The translations under genes and the position numbers were made by a program. Source: Pseudomonas canadensis (GTDB taxonomy: Bacteria > Pseudomonadota > Gammaproteobacteria > Pseudomonadales > Pseudomonadaceae). Taken from it: a stretch of DNA of 64,000 nucleotides. The stretch is from contig NZ_AYTD01000011.1 of assembly GCF_000503215.1 (NCBI RefSeq), positions 524,146-588,145 on the forward strand. The letters run 5' to 3'. A model generated the notes under the pieces. The model was not told the origin of the DNA, did no database searches, and saw nothing but the letters and a program-made list of their open reading frames with translations. Shown piece after piece: positions 1-8,581 of the stretch (positions within the stretch are counted from its first letter, which is position 1; the number at the start of each line of letters is the position of its first letter).

Positions 1-512
1 CCACCGCCGGCATCGGCGCCGAAGAGGTCGCCAAGGCCTACCAGGACGCGGGCGACGACTACAACTCGATCATGGTCAAGGCCCTGGCCGACCGCCTGGC
101 CGAAGCCTGCGCCGAATGGCTGCACCAGCAAGTGCGTAAAGACTACTGGGGTTACGCCAAGGACGAGCAACTGGACAACGAAGCGCTGATCAAGGAGCAG
201 TACAGCGGCATCCGCCCTGCCCCCGGCTACCCGGCATGCCCGGATCACACCGAGAAAGGCACCTTGTTCCAACTGCTCGACCCCGAGGCACGCGAGATGG
301 AAGCGGGGCGCAGCGGCGTGTTCCTCACCGAACACTACGCGATGTTCCCGGCGGCAGCGGTCAGCGGCTGGTATTTCGCCCACCCGCAGGCGCAGTATTT
401 CGCCGTGGGCAAGGTCGACAAGGACCAGGTGGCGAGCTACACCGCGCGCAAAGGCCAGGACCTGAGCGTGACCGAGCGCTGGTTGGCGCCGAACCTGGGT
501 TACGACAACTAA
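1..512 (+). CDS. metH: Cobalamin-dependent methionine synthase, C-terminal fragment
   Basis: The gene enters from the left edge; the frame begins at base 3 and gives 169 residues before TAA. They form the reactivation domain of MetH, which uses S-adenosylmethionine to remethylate cob(II)alamin that has lost its methyl group. The diagnostic stretch [12 protein letters not shown] (bases 213-248) is the AdoMet-binding signature. The tail, with [15 protein letters not shown] and a final LAPNLGYDN, is the usual end of the enzyme. The homocysteine, folate and cobalamin domains lie outside the window. MetH being near cysI, as here, is also how I remember PAO1. The assignment of the visible part is firm. 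Confidence 0.96.
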   Translation, partial: TAGIGAEEVAKAYQDAGDDYNSIMVKALADRLAEACAEWLHQQVRKDYWGYAKDEQLDNEALIKEQYSGIRPAPGYPACPDHTEKGTLFQLLDPEAREMEAGRSGVFLTEHYAMFPAAAVSGWYFAHPQAQYFAVGKVDKDQVASYTARKGQDLSVTERWLAPNLGYDN

Positions 513-564
513 GCGTCGCTGGATTGTCTATGCTGTCCCTCACACACCTGGTGTCGAGGGACCC

Positions 565-774
565 ATGGACGATCAAAAGCCACCGACCTTCTGGCAGATG
601 CTCCACAGCGTCATGGCCGCCGCGTTTGGCGTGCAAAGCGGCAAGAACCGCGCGCGGGATTTCACCCACGGCAAGCCCAGCCACTTTGTGATCCTGGGGG
701 TTTTGTTTACGGCGGTGTTCGCGCTGACGCTGTTTGGCATCGTGCAACTGGTGCTGCACCTGGCTGGCGTGTAA
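565..774 (+). CDS. DUF2970 small membrane protein
   Basis: This 69-residue protein starts at ATG 565 after a GAGGGACCC ribosome-binding region. The first 40 residues are polar and include a short conserved-looking FWQMLHSVMAAAFGVQS helix. Residues about 42-66 form one hydrophobic membrane segment. The arrangement matches the small DUF2970 family that often follows metH in pseudomonads. No function is known to me. It is followed at once by a short palindrome that may end transcription. The family call is from recognition of the N-terminal pattern and the neighbour, so it is good but not certain. Confidence 0.8.
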   Translation: MDDQKPPTFWQMLHSVMAAAFGVQSGKNRARDFTHGKPSHFVILGVLFTAVFALTLFGIVQLVLHLAGV

Positions 775-785
775 ACCCAACCTGA

Positions 786-815
786 CTGTAGGAGCTGGCA
801 AGCCAACTCCTACAG
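786..815. repeat. Single REP-type hairpin
   Basis: CTGTAGGAG and CTCCTACAG arms with inner TGGC-AA-GCCA form a near-perfect hairpin. It belongs to the TGTAGGAGC REP subfamily seen repeatedly in this window. It lies between two convergent small genes (ends at 774 and 832) and may act as a two-way terminator. Confidence 0.75.
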
Positions 816-831
816 GGGTCCGTATCTATGA

Positions 832-945
832 CTACTGGTGGCTGACCCAGAACACGGCAGTCCCAACCACCAGGATTATCAAGAACAGAATGGCCCAGGC
901 GTCCACGGTACTGTCGGGTTTACGGGCTTTTGTCGAATTGCTCAT
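832..945 (-). CDS. 37-residue single-pass membrane peptide
   Basis: An open frame on the minus strand from ATG (945-943) to TAG (834-832) encodes 37 residues: a polar, basic head (MSNSTKARKPDSTVDAW), a hydrophobic segment (AILFLIILVVGTAVFWV) and the end SHQ. An AAGAGGCG ribosome-binding sequence lies just upstream of the ATG. A basic head followed by one membrane helix fits a small inner-membrane peptide with its N-terminus in the cytoplasm. It is too short for most gene finders. Function is unknown to me; reality is supported by the ribosome-binding site and the clean transmembrane pattern, not by a database match. Confidence 0.6.
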   Translation of the reverse strand: MSNSTKARKPDSTVDAWAILFLIILVVGTAVFWVSHQ

Positions 946-1038
946 CGCATCGCCTCTTGTCGGTTTTATAGGTGATAACGTTCAGACACGATCACAGTAA
1001 AGTCGACGATTGCCCGCATGACAAATGTGGGTATCGCG

Positions 1039-1079
1039 ATAACCGTTCTCATTAGTCATTTTGGTTATTTGCATATACT
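1039..1079 (+). promoter_or_regulatory. Candidate activator-dependent cysI promoter
   Basis: ATAACC (1039-1044) and GGTTAT (1063-1068) form an inverted repeat with an 18-base spacer, followed by a good -10 TATACT (1074-1079) but no good -35 box. A weak -35 with an upstream dyad fits an activator-controlled promoter; CysB is the expected regulator of sulfite reduction genes in gamma-proteobacteria. The CysB link is inference. Confidence 0.4.
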
Positions 1080-1178
1080 CAAACATCACTTTTGCGCATA
1101 AACGCAAACTGGTATCGTGCGCCGGCTCCGTTGGGAGTGCGCGGCCGTGCGCGCAGATTTGCCGAGAACAGGACCTAT

Positions 1179-2837
1179 ATGTACGTATACGACGAATACG
1201 ATCAGCGCATCATCGAGGACCGCGTCAAGCAGTTCCGTGATCAGACCCGACGCTACCTAGCAGGTGAACTGAGCGAAGAAGAGTTCCGCCCTCTGCGCCT
1301 GCAAAATGGCCTTTATGTTCAGCGCTTTGCGCCGATGCTGCGGGTGGCCGTGCCCTATGGCCAACTGACGTCGCGCCAGACGCGCATGATGGCCAAGATT
1401 GCCCGCGACTTCGACAAAGGCTATGCCCACATCAGTACCCGCCAGAACGTACAGTTCAACTGGCCGGCGCTGGAAGATGTGCCGGACATCCTGGCTGAAC
1501 TGGCCACCGTGCAGATGCACGCCATTCAGACCAGCGGTAACTGCCTGCGCAACGTGACCACCGACCAATTCGCCGGTGTTGCCGCCGACGAACTGATCGA
1601 CCCACGCCCCTGGTGCGAAATCGTCCGTCAGTGGACCACCTTCCACCCCGAATTCGCCTACCTGCCACGCAAGTTCAAGATCGCCATCAATGGCTCGACC
1701 TCGGACCGTGCGGCCATCGAAGTGCACGATATCGGCCTGGAACCGGTGCACAACGAAGCCGGCGAACTGGGCTTCCGCGTATTGGTAGGTGGCGGCCTCG
1801 GCCGTACCCCGGTCGTCGGCGCCTTTATCAACGAGTTCCTGCCGTGGCAGGACCTGTTGAGCTACCTCGACGCGATCCTGCGGGTTTACAACCGCTATGG
1901 CCGTCGTGATAACAAGTACAAGGCCCGGATCAAGATCCTGGTCAAGGCGCTGACCCCTGAGGTGTTCGCCCAGAAAGTCGACGCCGAGATGGAACACCTG
2001 CGCGGCGGCCAGACCACCCTGACCGAAGCCGAAGTGCACCGCGTCGCCAAACACTTCGTCGACCCTGAGTACAAGGCCCTGAGCAATCAGGACGCCGAGC
2101 TCGCAGCACTTGACCAAGAGCATCCAGGCTTCGCCCGCTGGCGTGGCCGCAACACCCTGGCGCACAAAAAGCCGGGCTACGTGGCCGTAACCTTGTCGCT
2201 GAAACCTACCGGGGTTGCACCGGGCGATATCACCGACAAGCAACTGGACGCCGTGGCCGACCTGGCCGAGCGCTACAGCTTTGGTCAACTGCGCACCTCC
2301 CACGAGCAGAACATCATTCTCGCGGACGTTGAGCAGAGCCAACTGTTCACCCTGTGGGGCGAGTTGCGCGAAGGCGGATTCGCCACGCCGAACATCGGCC
2401 TGCTGACCGACATCATCTGCTGCCCGGGCGGCGATTTCTGCTCCCTGGCCAACGCCAAGTCGATCCCGATTGCCGAATCGATCCAGCGCCGTTTCGACGA
2501 CCTGGATTACCTGTTCGACATCGGCGAGCTGGACTTGAACATCTCCGGTTGCATGAACGCCTGTGGTCACCACCACGTCGGCCACATCGGCATCCTGGGC
2601 GTGGACAAGAAAGGCGAAGAATTCTACCAAGTGTCCCTGGGTGGCAGCGCCAGCCGCGATGCGAGCCTGGGCAAGATCCTCGGCCCATCCTTCGCCCAGG
2701 AAGCCATGCCTGAGGTGATCGGCAAGCTGATCGACGTCTACATCGAACAGCGCACCGAAGATGAGCGTTTCATCGACACCTACCAGCGCATCGGCATCGA
2801 CCTGTTCAAGGAGCGCGTCTATGCAGCGAATCATTAA
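1179..2837 (+). CDS. cysI: Assimilatory sulfite/nitrite reductase hemoprotein
   Basis: This 552-residue enzyme reduces sulfite to sulfide with six electrons, in the cytoplasm, for cysteine synthesis. The siroheme-[4Fe-4S] ligands are visible: ICCPGGDFC with Cys at about 414, 415 and 421, and SGCMNACGHHH with Cys at about 458 and 462. The repeated ferredoxin-like half domains (residues about 60-130 and 340-400) and siroheme-binding regions are in the usual order. I start at ATG 1179 (MYVYDEYDQ), after an AGGA box. An in-frame TTG at 1092 would add 29 unlikely residues. The stop overlaps the next gene by 17 bases, so both are one operon. Confidence 0.93.
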   Translation: MYVYDEYDQRIIEDRVKQFRDQTRRYLAGELSEEEFRPLRLQNGLYVQRFAPMLRVAVPYGQLTSRQTRMMAKIARDFDKGYAHISTRQNVQFNWPALEDVPDILAELATVQMHAIQTSGNCLRNVTTDQFAGVAADELIDPRPWCEIVRQWTTFHPEFAYLPRKFKIAINGSTSDRAAIEVHDIGLEPVHNEAGELGFRVLVGGGLGRTPVVGAFINEFLPWQDLLSYLDAILRVYNRYGRRDNKYKARIKILVKALTPEVFAQKVDAEMEHLRGGQTTLTEAEVHRVAKHFVDPEYKALSNQDAELAALDQEHPGFARWRGRNTLAHKKPGYVAVTLSLKPTGVAPGDITDKQLDAVADLAERYSFGQLRTSHEQNIILADVEQSQLFTLWGELREGGFATPNIGLLTDIICCPGGDFCSLANAKSIPIAESIQRRFDDLDYLFDIGELDLNISGCMNACGHHHVGHIGILGVDKKGEEFYQVSLGGSASRDASLGKILGPSFAQEAMPEVIGKLIDVYIEQRTEDERFIDTYQRIGIDLFKERVYAANH

Positions 2838-3318
2838 GAACAACGAAGTCCTCGATGAAACCTGGCACCTGCTGCCCAAGGACGCGAGCTTCGACGGCAT
2901 CTCCAACTGCGACGACCTGATCGTGCCGTTGGCCCTGTGGCGCGAACACGGCCACGCCCTCAAGGCCCGCGACGGCGGCCTGGGCGTGTGGCTGGACGCC
3001 GATGAAGAAGCCGAAGAGATCGGTGACGACGTGGAGCACTTCCAGGTCATCGCCCTGAACTTCCCGGCCTTCACCGACGGCCGCAACTACTCCAACGCAC
3101 GCCTGCTACGTGACCGTTACGGTTACAAAGGCGAGCTGCGCGCGATTGGTGACGTGCTGCGCGACCAGTTGTTCTACCTGCGCCGCTGCGGGTTCGATGC
3201 CTTCGCCCTGCGCGCCGACAAAGACCCGTACGAAGCGCTGGAAAGCCTCAAGGACTTCTCGGTGACGTACCAGGCCGCCACGGATGAACCGCTACCGCTG
3301 TTCCGTCGTCGCCAATAA
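2821..3318 (+). CDS. DUF934 protein of the sulfite reduction operon
   Basis: This 165-residue cytoplasmic protein begins at ATG 2821, inside the end of cysI (17-base overlap), so it is translationally coupled to it. It belongs to the DUF934 family, which accompanies CysI in pseudomonads and other proteobacteria that lack a separate flavoprotein CysJ next to CysI. The segment LNFPAFTDGRNYSNARLLRDRYGYKGELRAIGDVLRDQLFYLRRCGFDAF (about residues 80-128) is the family core. A role in delivering electrons to, or assembling, the sulfite reductase is inferred from the context only. Confidence 0.85.
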   Translation: MQRIIKNNEVLDETWHLLPKDASFDGISNCDDLIVPLALWREHGHALKARDGGLGVWLDADEEAEEIGDDVEHFQVIALNFPAFTDGRNYSNARLLRDRYGYKGELRAIGDVLRDQLFYLRRCGFDAFALRADKDPYEALESLKDFSVTYQAATDEPLPLFRRRQ

Positions 3319-3322
3319 ACTA

Positions 3323-3424
3323 CTGTAGGAGCGGGCTTGCCCGCGAAGATCGTCAACGATAACGCGTGAGTCCTGGATGAACGTGTTGCCTGTGAGGTCT
3401 TCGCGAGCAAGCTCGCCCCTACAG
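3323..3424. repeat. REP doublet
   Basis: CTGTAGGAGCGGGCTTGCCC at the left and the inverted GAGCAAGCTCGCCCCTACAG at the right enclose about 60 bases. It sits between convergent genes. Its right end supplies the last codon and the stop codon of the MerR gene. Confidence 0.85.
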
Positions 3425-3823
3425 GTTCTCGCTGATCAATCCTAATACCTGCTTCTGCCCTACGCTGCAGGGCACACCTTCCGGCTGCGCCCGTACCGCT
3501 TCGATCACCCCCAGCAGTTGCGCCTTGCTATGGGCCAGTTGCGCTTGCATCTCTTCGATCTGCGCGACCTTGCGCTCCAATGCCTCGATCAACTCTTCGC
3601 GCTTGTGCTCGCCCGGCGCCGGCATCAGTGCCTTGAGTTCCTGCAAGGTAAAGCCTGCCTGTTGCGCGCTCTGGATCAGTTGCAGGGTTTGCAGCGCCTG
3701 CGGCGCATATCGTCGATAACCATTGGCCTGGCGCCCCACCTGGCTGATCAGCCCCTCAGCCTCATAAAAGCGGATCCGCGAAGCCGCTAACCCACTCTGC
3801 CTTGCCAGCTCACCAATATTCAT
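3419..3823 (-). CDS. MerR-family transcriptional regulator
   Basis: This 134-residue regulator has a MerR winged helix at its N-terminus (MNIGELARQSGLAASRIRFYE, then GLI and NGYRRY, residues 1-45). A long dimer helix follows (about 75-118), with a single cysteine near the end (PCSVGQ). I chose the ATG at 3823 because the family starts with this helix; an upstream in-frame start would lie inside the operator. It is divergent from the flavin oxidoreductase gene and the two share a 19-bp-spacer promoter, so it probably controls that gene. The terminal Leu codon and TAG lie in a REP element. The inducer is unknown. Confidence 0.9.
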   Translation of the reverse strand: MNIGELARQSGLAASRIRFYEAEGLISQVGRQANGYRRYAPQALQTLQLIQSAQQAGFTLQELKALMPAPGEHKREELIEALERKVAQIEEMQAQLAHSKAQLLGVIEAVRAQPEGVPCSVGQKQVLGLISENL

Positions 3824-3836
3824 CACCGCCCCGCGC

Positions 3837-3867
3837 TTGACATTAAAGTTAACTTTAAGCTTAGCCT
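3837..3867 (+). promoter_or_regulatory. MerR-type promoter with 19-bp spacer and perfect operator dyad
   Basis: TTGACA (3837-3842) and TAGCCT (3862-3867) are separated by 19 bases instead of the usual 17. The spacer carries the perfect 16-base palindrome TTAAAGTTAACTTTAA (3843-3858). An overlong spacer with a central dyad is the hallmark of promoters that MerR proteins activate by DNA distortion. The promoter faces the flavin oxidoreductase gene at 3896. Confidence 0.8.
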
Positions 3868-3895
3868 GAGGCCTCCCTCGCTCAGGAGTCAACCC

Positions 3896-5128
3896 ATGTC
3901 ACCCTTTGAAGCCCTGCAATTGCCCAATGGTCAAGTCCTCTCCAACCGCATCGCCAAGGCCGCGATGGAAGAAAATATGGCCGATGGCAATCAGGCACCG
4001 TCGCGCGAATTGAAGCAGTTGTACAAGGCCTGGGCGCAGGGCGAGCCCGGCTTGTTGATCACCGGCAACGTGATGGTCGACCGCCGCGCCATGACCGGCC
4101 CCGGCGGCGTGGCGCTTGAGGATGAGCAGCACCTGGCGAGCTTTCGCGAGTGGGCCGACGTGGCGCGCGACAACGGCGTGCACTTCTGGGTACAACTCAG
4201 CCACCCAGGTCGCCAGACGCCGGCCAACCTGCGCCAGCAGGCCATTGCACCGTCCGCCGTGGCGCTCGACCTGGCCGGTTTCTCGAAGATGTTTGCCACG
4301 CCCAAGGCCATGACCGAAGACGACATCCAGGACGTGATCCAGCGCTTCGCCACCAGCGCACGCCTGGCCGAGCAAGTCGGGTTTACCGGCGTGCAGATCC
4401 ACGGTGCCCATGGCTACTTGCTCAGCCAGTTCCTTTCACCGCTGAGCAACCAGCGCACCGACCGCTGGGGCGGTTCCCTGGAGAACCGCGCGCGGCTGTT
4501 GCTGGAAGTGATTCGTGCAGTGCGCGCTAACGTCAGCCCGTCGTTTTGTGTCGCCGTCAAACTAAACTCTGCCGACTTCCAACGGGGCGGCTTTGCAGAA
4601 GCCGACGCACGCGCCGTGGTCGAAATGCTCAACCCGTTGCCCATCGACCTGCTGGAGTTATCCGGTGGCAGTTACGAAGCGCCGGCCATGCAAGGTGAAG
4701 CACGTGACGGTCGCACCCTGGCACGTGAGGCGTACTTCCTGGAGTTCGCCAGCCAACTGGCGACCATCGCCAAGATGCCGGTGATGGTCACCGGCGGCAT
4801 TCGCCGCCTGCCCATCGTGCAACAGGTGCTGGACAGCGGCGTCGCCATGGCCGGGATCGCCACGGCCCTGACGCTGGAGCCGCAACTGATCCAGCACTGG
4901 CGCGAAGGCCGCGACCCCAACCCGCAACTCAAACCCATGGACTGGAAGCGCAAACCCCTGGCATCCCTCGCCATCCTCGCCGTGGTGCGCTACCAGATGC
5001 GCCGCCTCAGCCGCGGCCATTTGCCCAAAGCCAATGTTGCGCCGTGCATGGCGTTGGTGCGCGACCAATGGTTTCTGGCGCGACGCACCCGGCAGTACCG
5101 CGCAGCCATGACGCAATCTTCACATTAA
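3896..5128 (+). CDS. NADH:flavin oxidoreductase, old yellow enzyme family
   Basis: This 410-residue FMN enzyme has the OYE TIM barrel: KAAMEENMADGN near the start, then the signature VQIHGAHGYLLSQFLSPLSN followed by RTDRWGGSLENR (about residues 166-200). Such enzymes reduce activated double bonds of enones or nitro compounds using NAD(P)H. The C-terminal 40 residues (YQMRRLSRGHLPKAN onward) lack the extra FeS/NAD domains of dienoyl-CoA reductases, so it is a stand-alone barrel with a short tail. It lies opposite a MerR regulator with a shared MerR-type promoter. That arrangement suggests induction by an electrophile or oxidant. The natural substrate is unknown. Confidence 0.9.
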   Translation: MSPFEALQLPNGQVLSNRIAKAAMEENMADGNQAPSRELKQLYKAWAQGEPGLLITGNVMVDRRAMTGPGGVALEDEQHLASFREWADVARDNGVHFWVQLSHPGRQTPANLRQQAIAPSAVALDLAGFSKMFATPKAMTEDDIQDVIQRFATSARLAEQVGFTGVQIHGAHGYLLSQFLSPLSNQRTDRWGGSLENRARLLLEVIRAVRANVSPSFCVAVKLNSADFQRGGFAEADARAVVEMLNPLPIDLLELSGGSYEAPAMQGEARDGRTLAREAYFLEFASQLATIAKMPVMVTGGIRRLPIVQQVLDSGVAMAGIATALTLEPQLIQHWREGRDPNPQLKPMDWKRKPLASLAILAVVRYQMRRLSRGHLPKANVAPCMALVRDQWFLARRTRQYRAAMTQSSH

Positions 5129-5205
5129 AGGATGAACATCCGCCGTGATCGAACTGTCCCCTATTGATCAGCAGTTTTTAACCTCACTGACGATTGGAGT
5201 TCTTC

Positions 5206-6930
5206 ATGGCGAAAATCAACCTGGCCCAGCAATTGGCGACCACCCTTGAACAGGCGGGCATCAAGCGCATCTGGGGCCTGACCGGCGACAGCCTGAACGG
5301 CCTCACCGACGCCCTGCGCACCATGGACAGCATCGAATGGATGCATGTGCGCCACGAGGAAGTGGCTGCCTTTGCCGCTGGCGCCGAAGCGGCGGCCACC
5401 GGCGAATTGACCGTATGCGCCGGCAGTTGCGGGCCGGGCAACCTGCACTTGATCAATGGCCTGTTCGACTGTCATCGCAACCATGTGCCGGTGCTGGCGA
5501 TTGCCGCGCAGATCCCGTCGTCGGAGATCGGCCTGAACTACTTTCAGGAAACCCATCCGCAGGAACTGTTCAAGGAATGCAGCCACTTTATCGAACTGGT
5601 GACTAACCCCGAGCAGATGCCCCATGTGCTGCACCGCGCCATGCGTTCGGCGATCCTCAATCGGGGCGTCGCGGTGGTGGTGATTCCGGGCGATGTGTCG
5701 CTGTTGGAAGTGGAAGACAAGCTAAAGCCTTGGCCAACCTTGCATGCGCCACGCACGCTGCCGGCGGAACAGGACCTGCAACGCCTCACCGAGATCCTGG
5801 AAAGCAGCCAGAAAACCACCCTGCTGTGCGGCAGCGGCTGTGCCGGCGCCCATGATCAAGTGGTGGCCTTGGCCGACGCCCTCGGCGCTCCCGTGGTGCA
5901 TGCACTGCGCGGTAAAGAGCATGTGGAATGGGACAACCCGTTCGACGTAGGCATGACCGGCCTGATCGGCTTCAGCTCCGGCTACCATGCCATGCTCGAC
6001 TGCGACACCTTGATCATGCTCGGCACCGACTTCCCCTATCGCCAGTTCTACCCCACTGACGCCAAGATCATTCAGGTCGACCGCAATCCGCAGGCGCTCG
6101 GCCGCCGCGCCACACTGGACCTGGGTATTGCCGCGGATGTCAGCGAAACCATCGGCGCCCTGCTGCCGCGCCTGACGCGCAAGACCGATCGCAGCTTTCT
6201 CGAAACCTCCCTGAAGCACTACGAGAAAGCCCGCCAAGGGCTGGACGACCTCGCTCAACCCTCGAAAGCCAATCGACCGATTCACCCGCAATACGTCGCA
6301 CGCCTGCTCAGTGAATTGGCGGATGACGATGCGATCTTCACCGCCGATGTCGGCTCGCCCACCGTGTGGGCTGCGCGCTATTTGAAGATGAATGGCAAGC
6401 GCCGGCTGATCGGTTCGTTCAACCACGGCTCGATGGCCAATGCCATGCCCCAAGCCATTGGTGCCCAGGCAGCCTTTCCGGATCGGCAGGTGATCTCGAT
6501 GTCGGGTGACGGTGGTTTCGCCATGCTGATGGGGGATTTCATCTCCTTGGCGCAGTTGAAACTGCCGGTGAAAGTCATCGTGTTCGATAACTCTTCCTTG
6601 GGATTCGTTGCCATGGAAATGAAAGCTGCGGGCTATCTGGATGCCGGTACCGAGCTGAAAAACCCGGATTTCGCCGCCATGTCCAACGCCATGGGCATCC
6701 TCGGCATTCGCGTGGAGCAGTCCGAAGACCTGGAACCGGCCCTGCGCCGCGCCCTCGCCCATGACGGCCCGGTGCTGGTGGACGTGGTCACCGCGACCCA
6801 GGAGTTGGTGATGCCGCCGACCATCAAGCTGGAACAGGCCAAGGGTTTCAGCCTGTATATGCTCAAGGCGGTGATGAGTGGCCGTGGCGATGAAGTGATC
6901 GAACTGGCGCGTACCAACTGGTTGCGCTGA
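5206..6930 (+). CDS. poxB: Thiamine-pyrophosphate-dependent pyruvate dehydrogenase (ubiquinone)
   Basis: This 574-residue enzyme matches pyruvate:quinone oxidoreductase, which converts pyruvate to acetate and CO2 and passes electrons to ubiquinone at the membrane. The three TPP-enzyme domains are present: Pyr domain with [16 protein letters not shown] (about 44-60), central FAD-type domain, and PP domain with [14 protein letters not shown] (about 432) ending in NSSLGF. The C-terminal 30 residues ([21 protein letters not shown]) resemble the lipid-binding helix of PoxB. I start at ATG 5206, preceded by GGAG at 5196; a TTG 12 bases earlier is less likely. It stands alone, ending in a REP doublet. 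Confidence 0.9.
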   Translation: MAKINLAQQLATTLEQAGIKRIWGLTGDSLNGLTDALRTMDSIEWMHVRHEEVAAFAAGAEAAATGELTVCAGSCGPGNLHLINGLFDCHRNHVPVLAIAAQIPSSEIGLNYFQETHPQELFKECSHFIELVTNPEQMPHVLHRAMRSAILNRGVAVVVIPGDVSLLEVEDKLKPWPTLHAPRTLPAEQDLQRLTEILESSQKTTLLCGSGCAGAHDQVVALADALGAPVVHALRGKEHVEWDNPFDVGMTGLIGFSSGYHAMLDCDTLIMLGTDFPYRQFYPTDAKIIQVDRNPQALGRRATLDLGIAADVSETIGALLPRLTRKTDRSFLETSLKHYEKARQGLDDLAQPSKANRPIHPQYVARLLSELADDDAIFTADVGSPTVWAARYLKMNGKRRLIGSFNHGSMANAMPQAIGAQAAFPDRQVISMSGDGGFAMLMGDFISLAQLKLPVKVIVFDNSSLGFVAMEMKAAGYLDAGTELKNPDFAAMSNAMGILGIRVEQSEDLEPALRRALAHDGPVLVDVVTATQELVMPPTIKLEQAKGFSLYMLKAVMSGRGDEVIELARTNWLR

Positions 6931-6937
6931 ACCCAAT

Positions 6938-7025
6938 GTGGGAGCGGGCTTGCTCGCGAATGCAAGCTGTCAGTTGATAAATACATCGACTGACGCTCCG
7001 CTTTCGCGAGCAAGCCCGCTCCCAC
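6938..7025. repeat. REP doublet
   Basis: GTGGGAGCGGGCTTGCTCGC at the left and its inverted copy at the right, about 40 bases apart, lie between the convergent poxB and FMN reductase genes. GTGGGAGCGGG subfamily. Confidence 0.9.
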
Positions 7026-7044
7026 AATTTGATCTCGTTGCAAA

Positions 7045-7602
7045 TCAAGCGTGCTGTTTTTCCACCCATTTACCGTAGGCATCGATAAACGCCTGCAGGA
7101 ACGGCTTGGTCTTTTCCGACACCTTGCCGGCGTCGTCAAACACGTTGCCCGCGCCCCCCAGGTAAGCTTCTGGCTGCTGCATACACCACACATCAAGGAA
7201 CACCAGGGACTGGCGCAGATGATGGTTGGCGCCAAACCCACCAATCGCACCCGGCGACACACTGATGATCGCGCCCGGCTTGCCACTCCAGGCGCTCTGG
7301 CCGTAAGGGCGCGAACCGACGTCGATGGCGTTCTTCAGCGGGGCGGGCACGGAGCGGTTGTATTCCGGGGTCACGAACAACACCGCGTCGGATGAGCTCA
7401 CTTGTTTGCGGAAAGTACTGTAGGCTGCCGGCGGTGTGGACCCGTCAATATCTTCGTTGTAGAGCGGCAAATCGCCAATTTCCACAATGTTCAACTTCAG
7501 GTTGGCAGGGGCCAGTTCGGCCAGTGCCAGTGCGACCTTGCGGTTGATCGAGTCTTTTCTCAAGCTGCCGACCACGACGGCGACGGTGTAGACCTTGCTC
7601 AT
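7045..7602 (-). CDS. NADPH-dependent FMN reductase (chromate/quinone reductase type)
   Basis: This 185-residue flavodoxin-fold protein carries the FMN phosphate loop GSLRKDSINRK (about residues 12-22) and the motif FVTPEYNRSVPAPLKNAID (about 76-94), typical of the YieF/ChrR family. These enzymes take NAD(P)H and reduce quinones, flavins or metal ions such as chromate. It starts at ATG 7602 and stands alone, convergent with poxB across a REP doublet. Physiological substrate cannot be told from sequence; a quinone-protecting role is the family's best-known one. Confidence 0.87.
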   Translation of the reverse strand: MSKVYTVAVVVGSLRKDSINRKVALALAELAPANLKLNIVEIGDLPLYNEDIDGSTPPAAYSTFRKQVSSSDAVLFVTPEYNRSVPAPLKNAIDVGSRPYGQSAWSGKPGAIISVSPGAIGGFGANHHLRQSLVFLDVWCMQQPEAYLGGAGNVFDDAGKVSEKTKPFLQAFIDAYGKWVEKQHA

Positions 7603-7829
7603 TGGGGTTTCCCGACGTCTGACTAAAGGAGCTTGTAGTTATAGAGTCTTCGCGGCGTGTTCACCAGAAGGTTTTGATATTCCTGCGGGCGTTTGCCTGG
7701 CACTGCGACACGTAGGAAGCATCTGAAAATATCAGCGAATAGTATTTTTATTCCGTAAGTAAACTACCCCGCTCCATGACGGTCTACAGAACCGCAAATC
7801 GAGTGTTTATCTCCAGAGGTTCTAAACAG

Positions 7830-8066
7830 ATGGCAGCAGTATTAGTCGGACAGTTTCATGCCAGAGACGCAGAAGGACGCGTGTATTCGGTGCATGAGTT
7901 CCAGGAATCCAACCCGGCGCAAGGCGACCTGGCTGGCTCGGCACCTACCACCACCTACAAGCTGGCCATTGGCGACCGTGTAGAGAAACTGGAAGGCGAC
8001 GAATTCAAATTGATCCAATCGGGCACCATTCTTGTGCGCGAATCGCAAACCACCCTCGCTTCATAA
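7830..8066 (+). CDS. Small conserved-looking protein, unknown function
   Basis: This 78-residue soluble protein begins at ATG 7830 after an AGAGG box 11 bases upstream; an in-frame start at 7776 would give an atypical basic extension. The sequence runs MAAVLVGQFHARDAEGRVYSV and later YKLAIGDRVEKLEGDEFKLIQSGT, a pattern suggesting a small beta-rich fold. No cysteine, signal or membrane segment is present. I do not recognise a named family. It stands alone, with a convergent minus-strand gene 61 bases downstream. Codon use is normal for the window, so it is probably expressed. Confidence 0.7.
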   Translation: MAAVLVGQFHARDAEGRVYSVHEFQESNPAQGDLAGSAPTTTYKLAIGDRVEKLEGDEFKLIQSGTILVRESQTTLAS

Positions 8067-8127
8067 GATCTCGCCCTATCCACCTGCTCAGTCCTGGCCA
8101 TTGACGGCATTGACTGGGCTGGGGTGA

Positions 8128-8472
8128 TCACGGACGACGGATCTCCGTGACCTCAATGCTCTGCTCTCCCTGCACCTTCTTCAGCGTCACCATCAGCCGC
8201 CCCCTCTCGCCGTCAACGGCATACAGCGAACGCTGGTAGCCTGCGGAGTTGTAGCCGGGATGCGCGACCACCTGCCTGACCAACTCCATGCCCAGCACCG
8301 AGCCCACCTGCTCCACTACCTGCTCCTGGGAACGGATAAAGGCTTCAAGTGCCAGGTTTTCCGGCGGAGTTTCGCTTTGAGTGTCGAAGAGATAAGCAGC
8401 CACACAGCCGACGGTCACCAGGACCAGCAGTTGCTTGACCGTTACCCCGAGGCATATCGAGGGTAAAGGCAT
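8128..8472 (-). CDS. Membrane-anchored hypothetical protein
   Basis: This protein of up to 114 residues has one N-terminal hydrophobic segment (VKQLLVLVTVGCVAAYLF, about residues 12-29) followed by a polar domain that would be periplasmic. A GTG at codon 10 or 12 may be the true start, since the first residues (MPLPSICLGVT) add little. The remainder contains a duplicated-looking charged region and ends in EVTEIRRP. I do not recognise a family. It faces the LysR gene divergently (109-base gap). Confidence 0.6.
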   Translation of the reverse strand: MPLPSICLGVTVKQLLVLVTVGCVAAYLFDTQSETPPENLALEAFIRSQEQVVEQVGSVLGMELVRQVVAHPGYNSAGYQRSLYAVDGERGRLMVTLKKVQGEQSIEVTEIRRP

Positions 8473-8581
8473 ATGAGACCAGACCTGTTTTTGTTGTTAA
8501 CGCCGGTAGCCGGCTGTGGTCGTTGATGATCAGCGCAGCCATTCTATTGAATACCCGGCCCGCTGCACATAGACTCCGGCG

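Larger units (their letters stand above)
775..1178. other. Intergenic region before cysI
   Basis: This 404-base stretch holds the REP hairpin (786-815), the 37-residue minus-strand gene (832-945) and, from about 950 onward, an AT-richer segment that looks like the cysI promoter region. I see no other gene in it. Confidence 0.6.

Noticed and set aside
1257..3086. 609-residue frame antisense to cysI
   Set aside because: It mirrors a secure gene in GC-rich DNA, has no recognisable domain and no ribosome-binding site.
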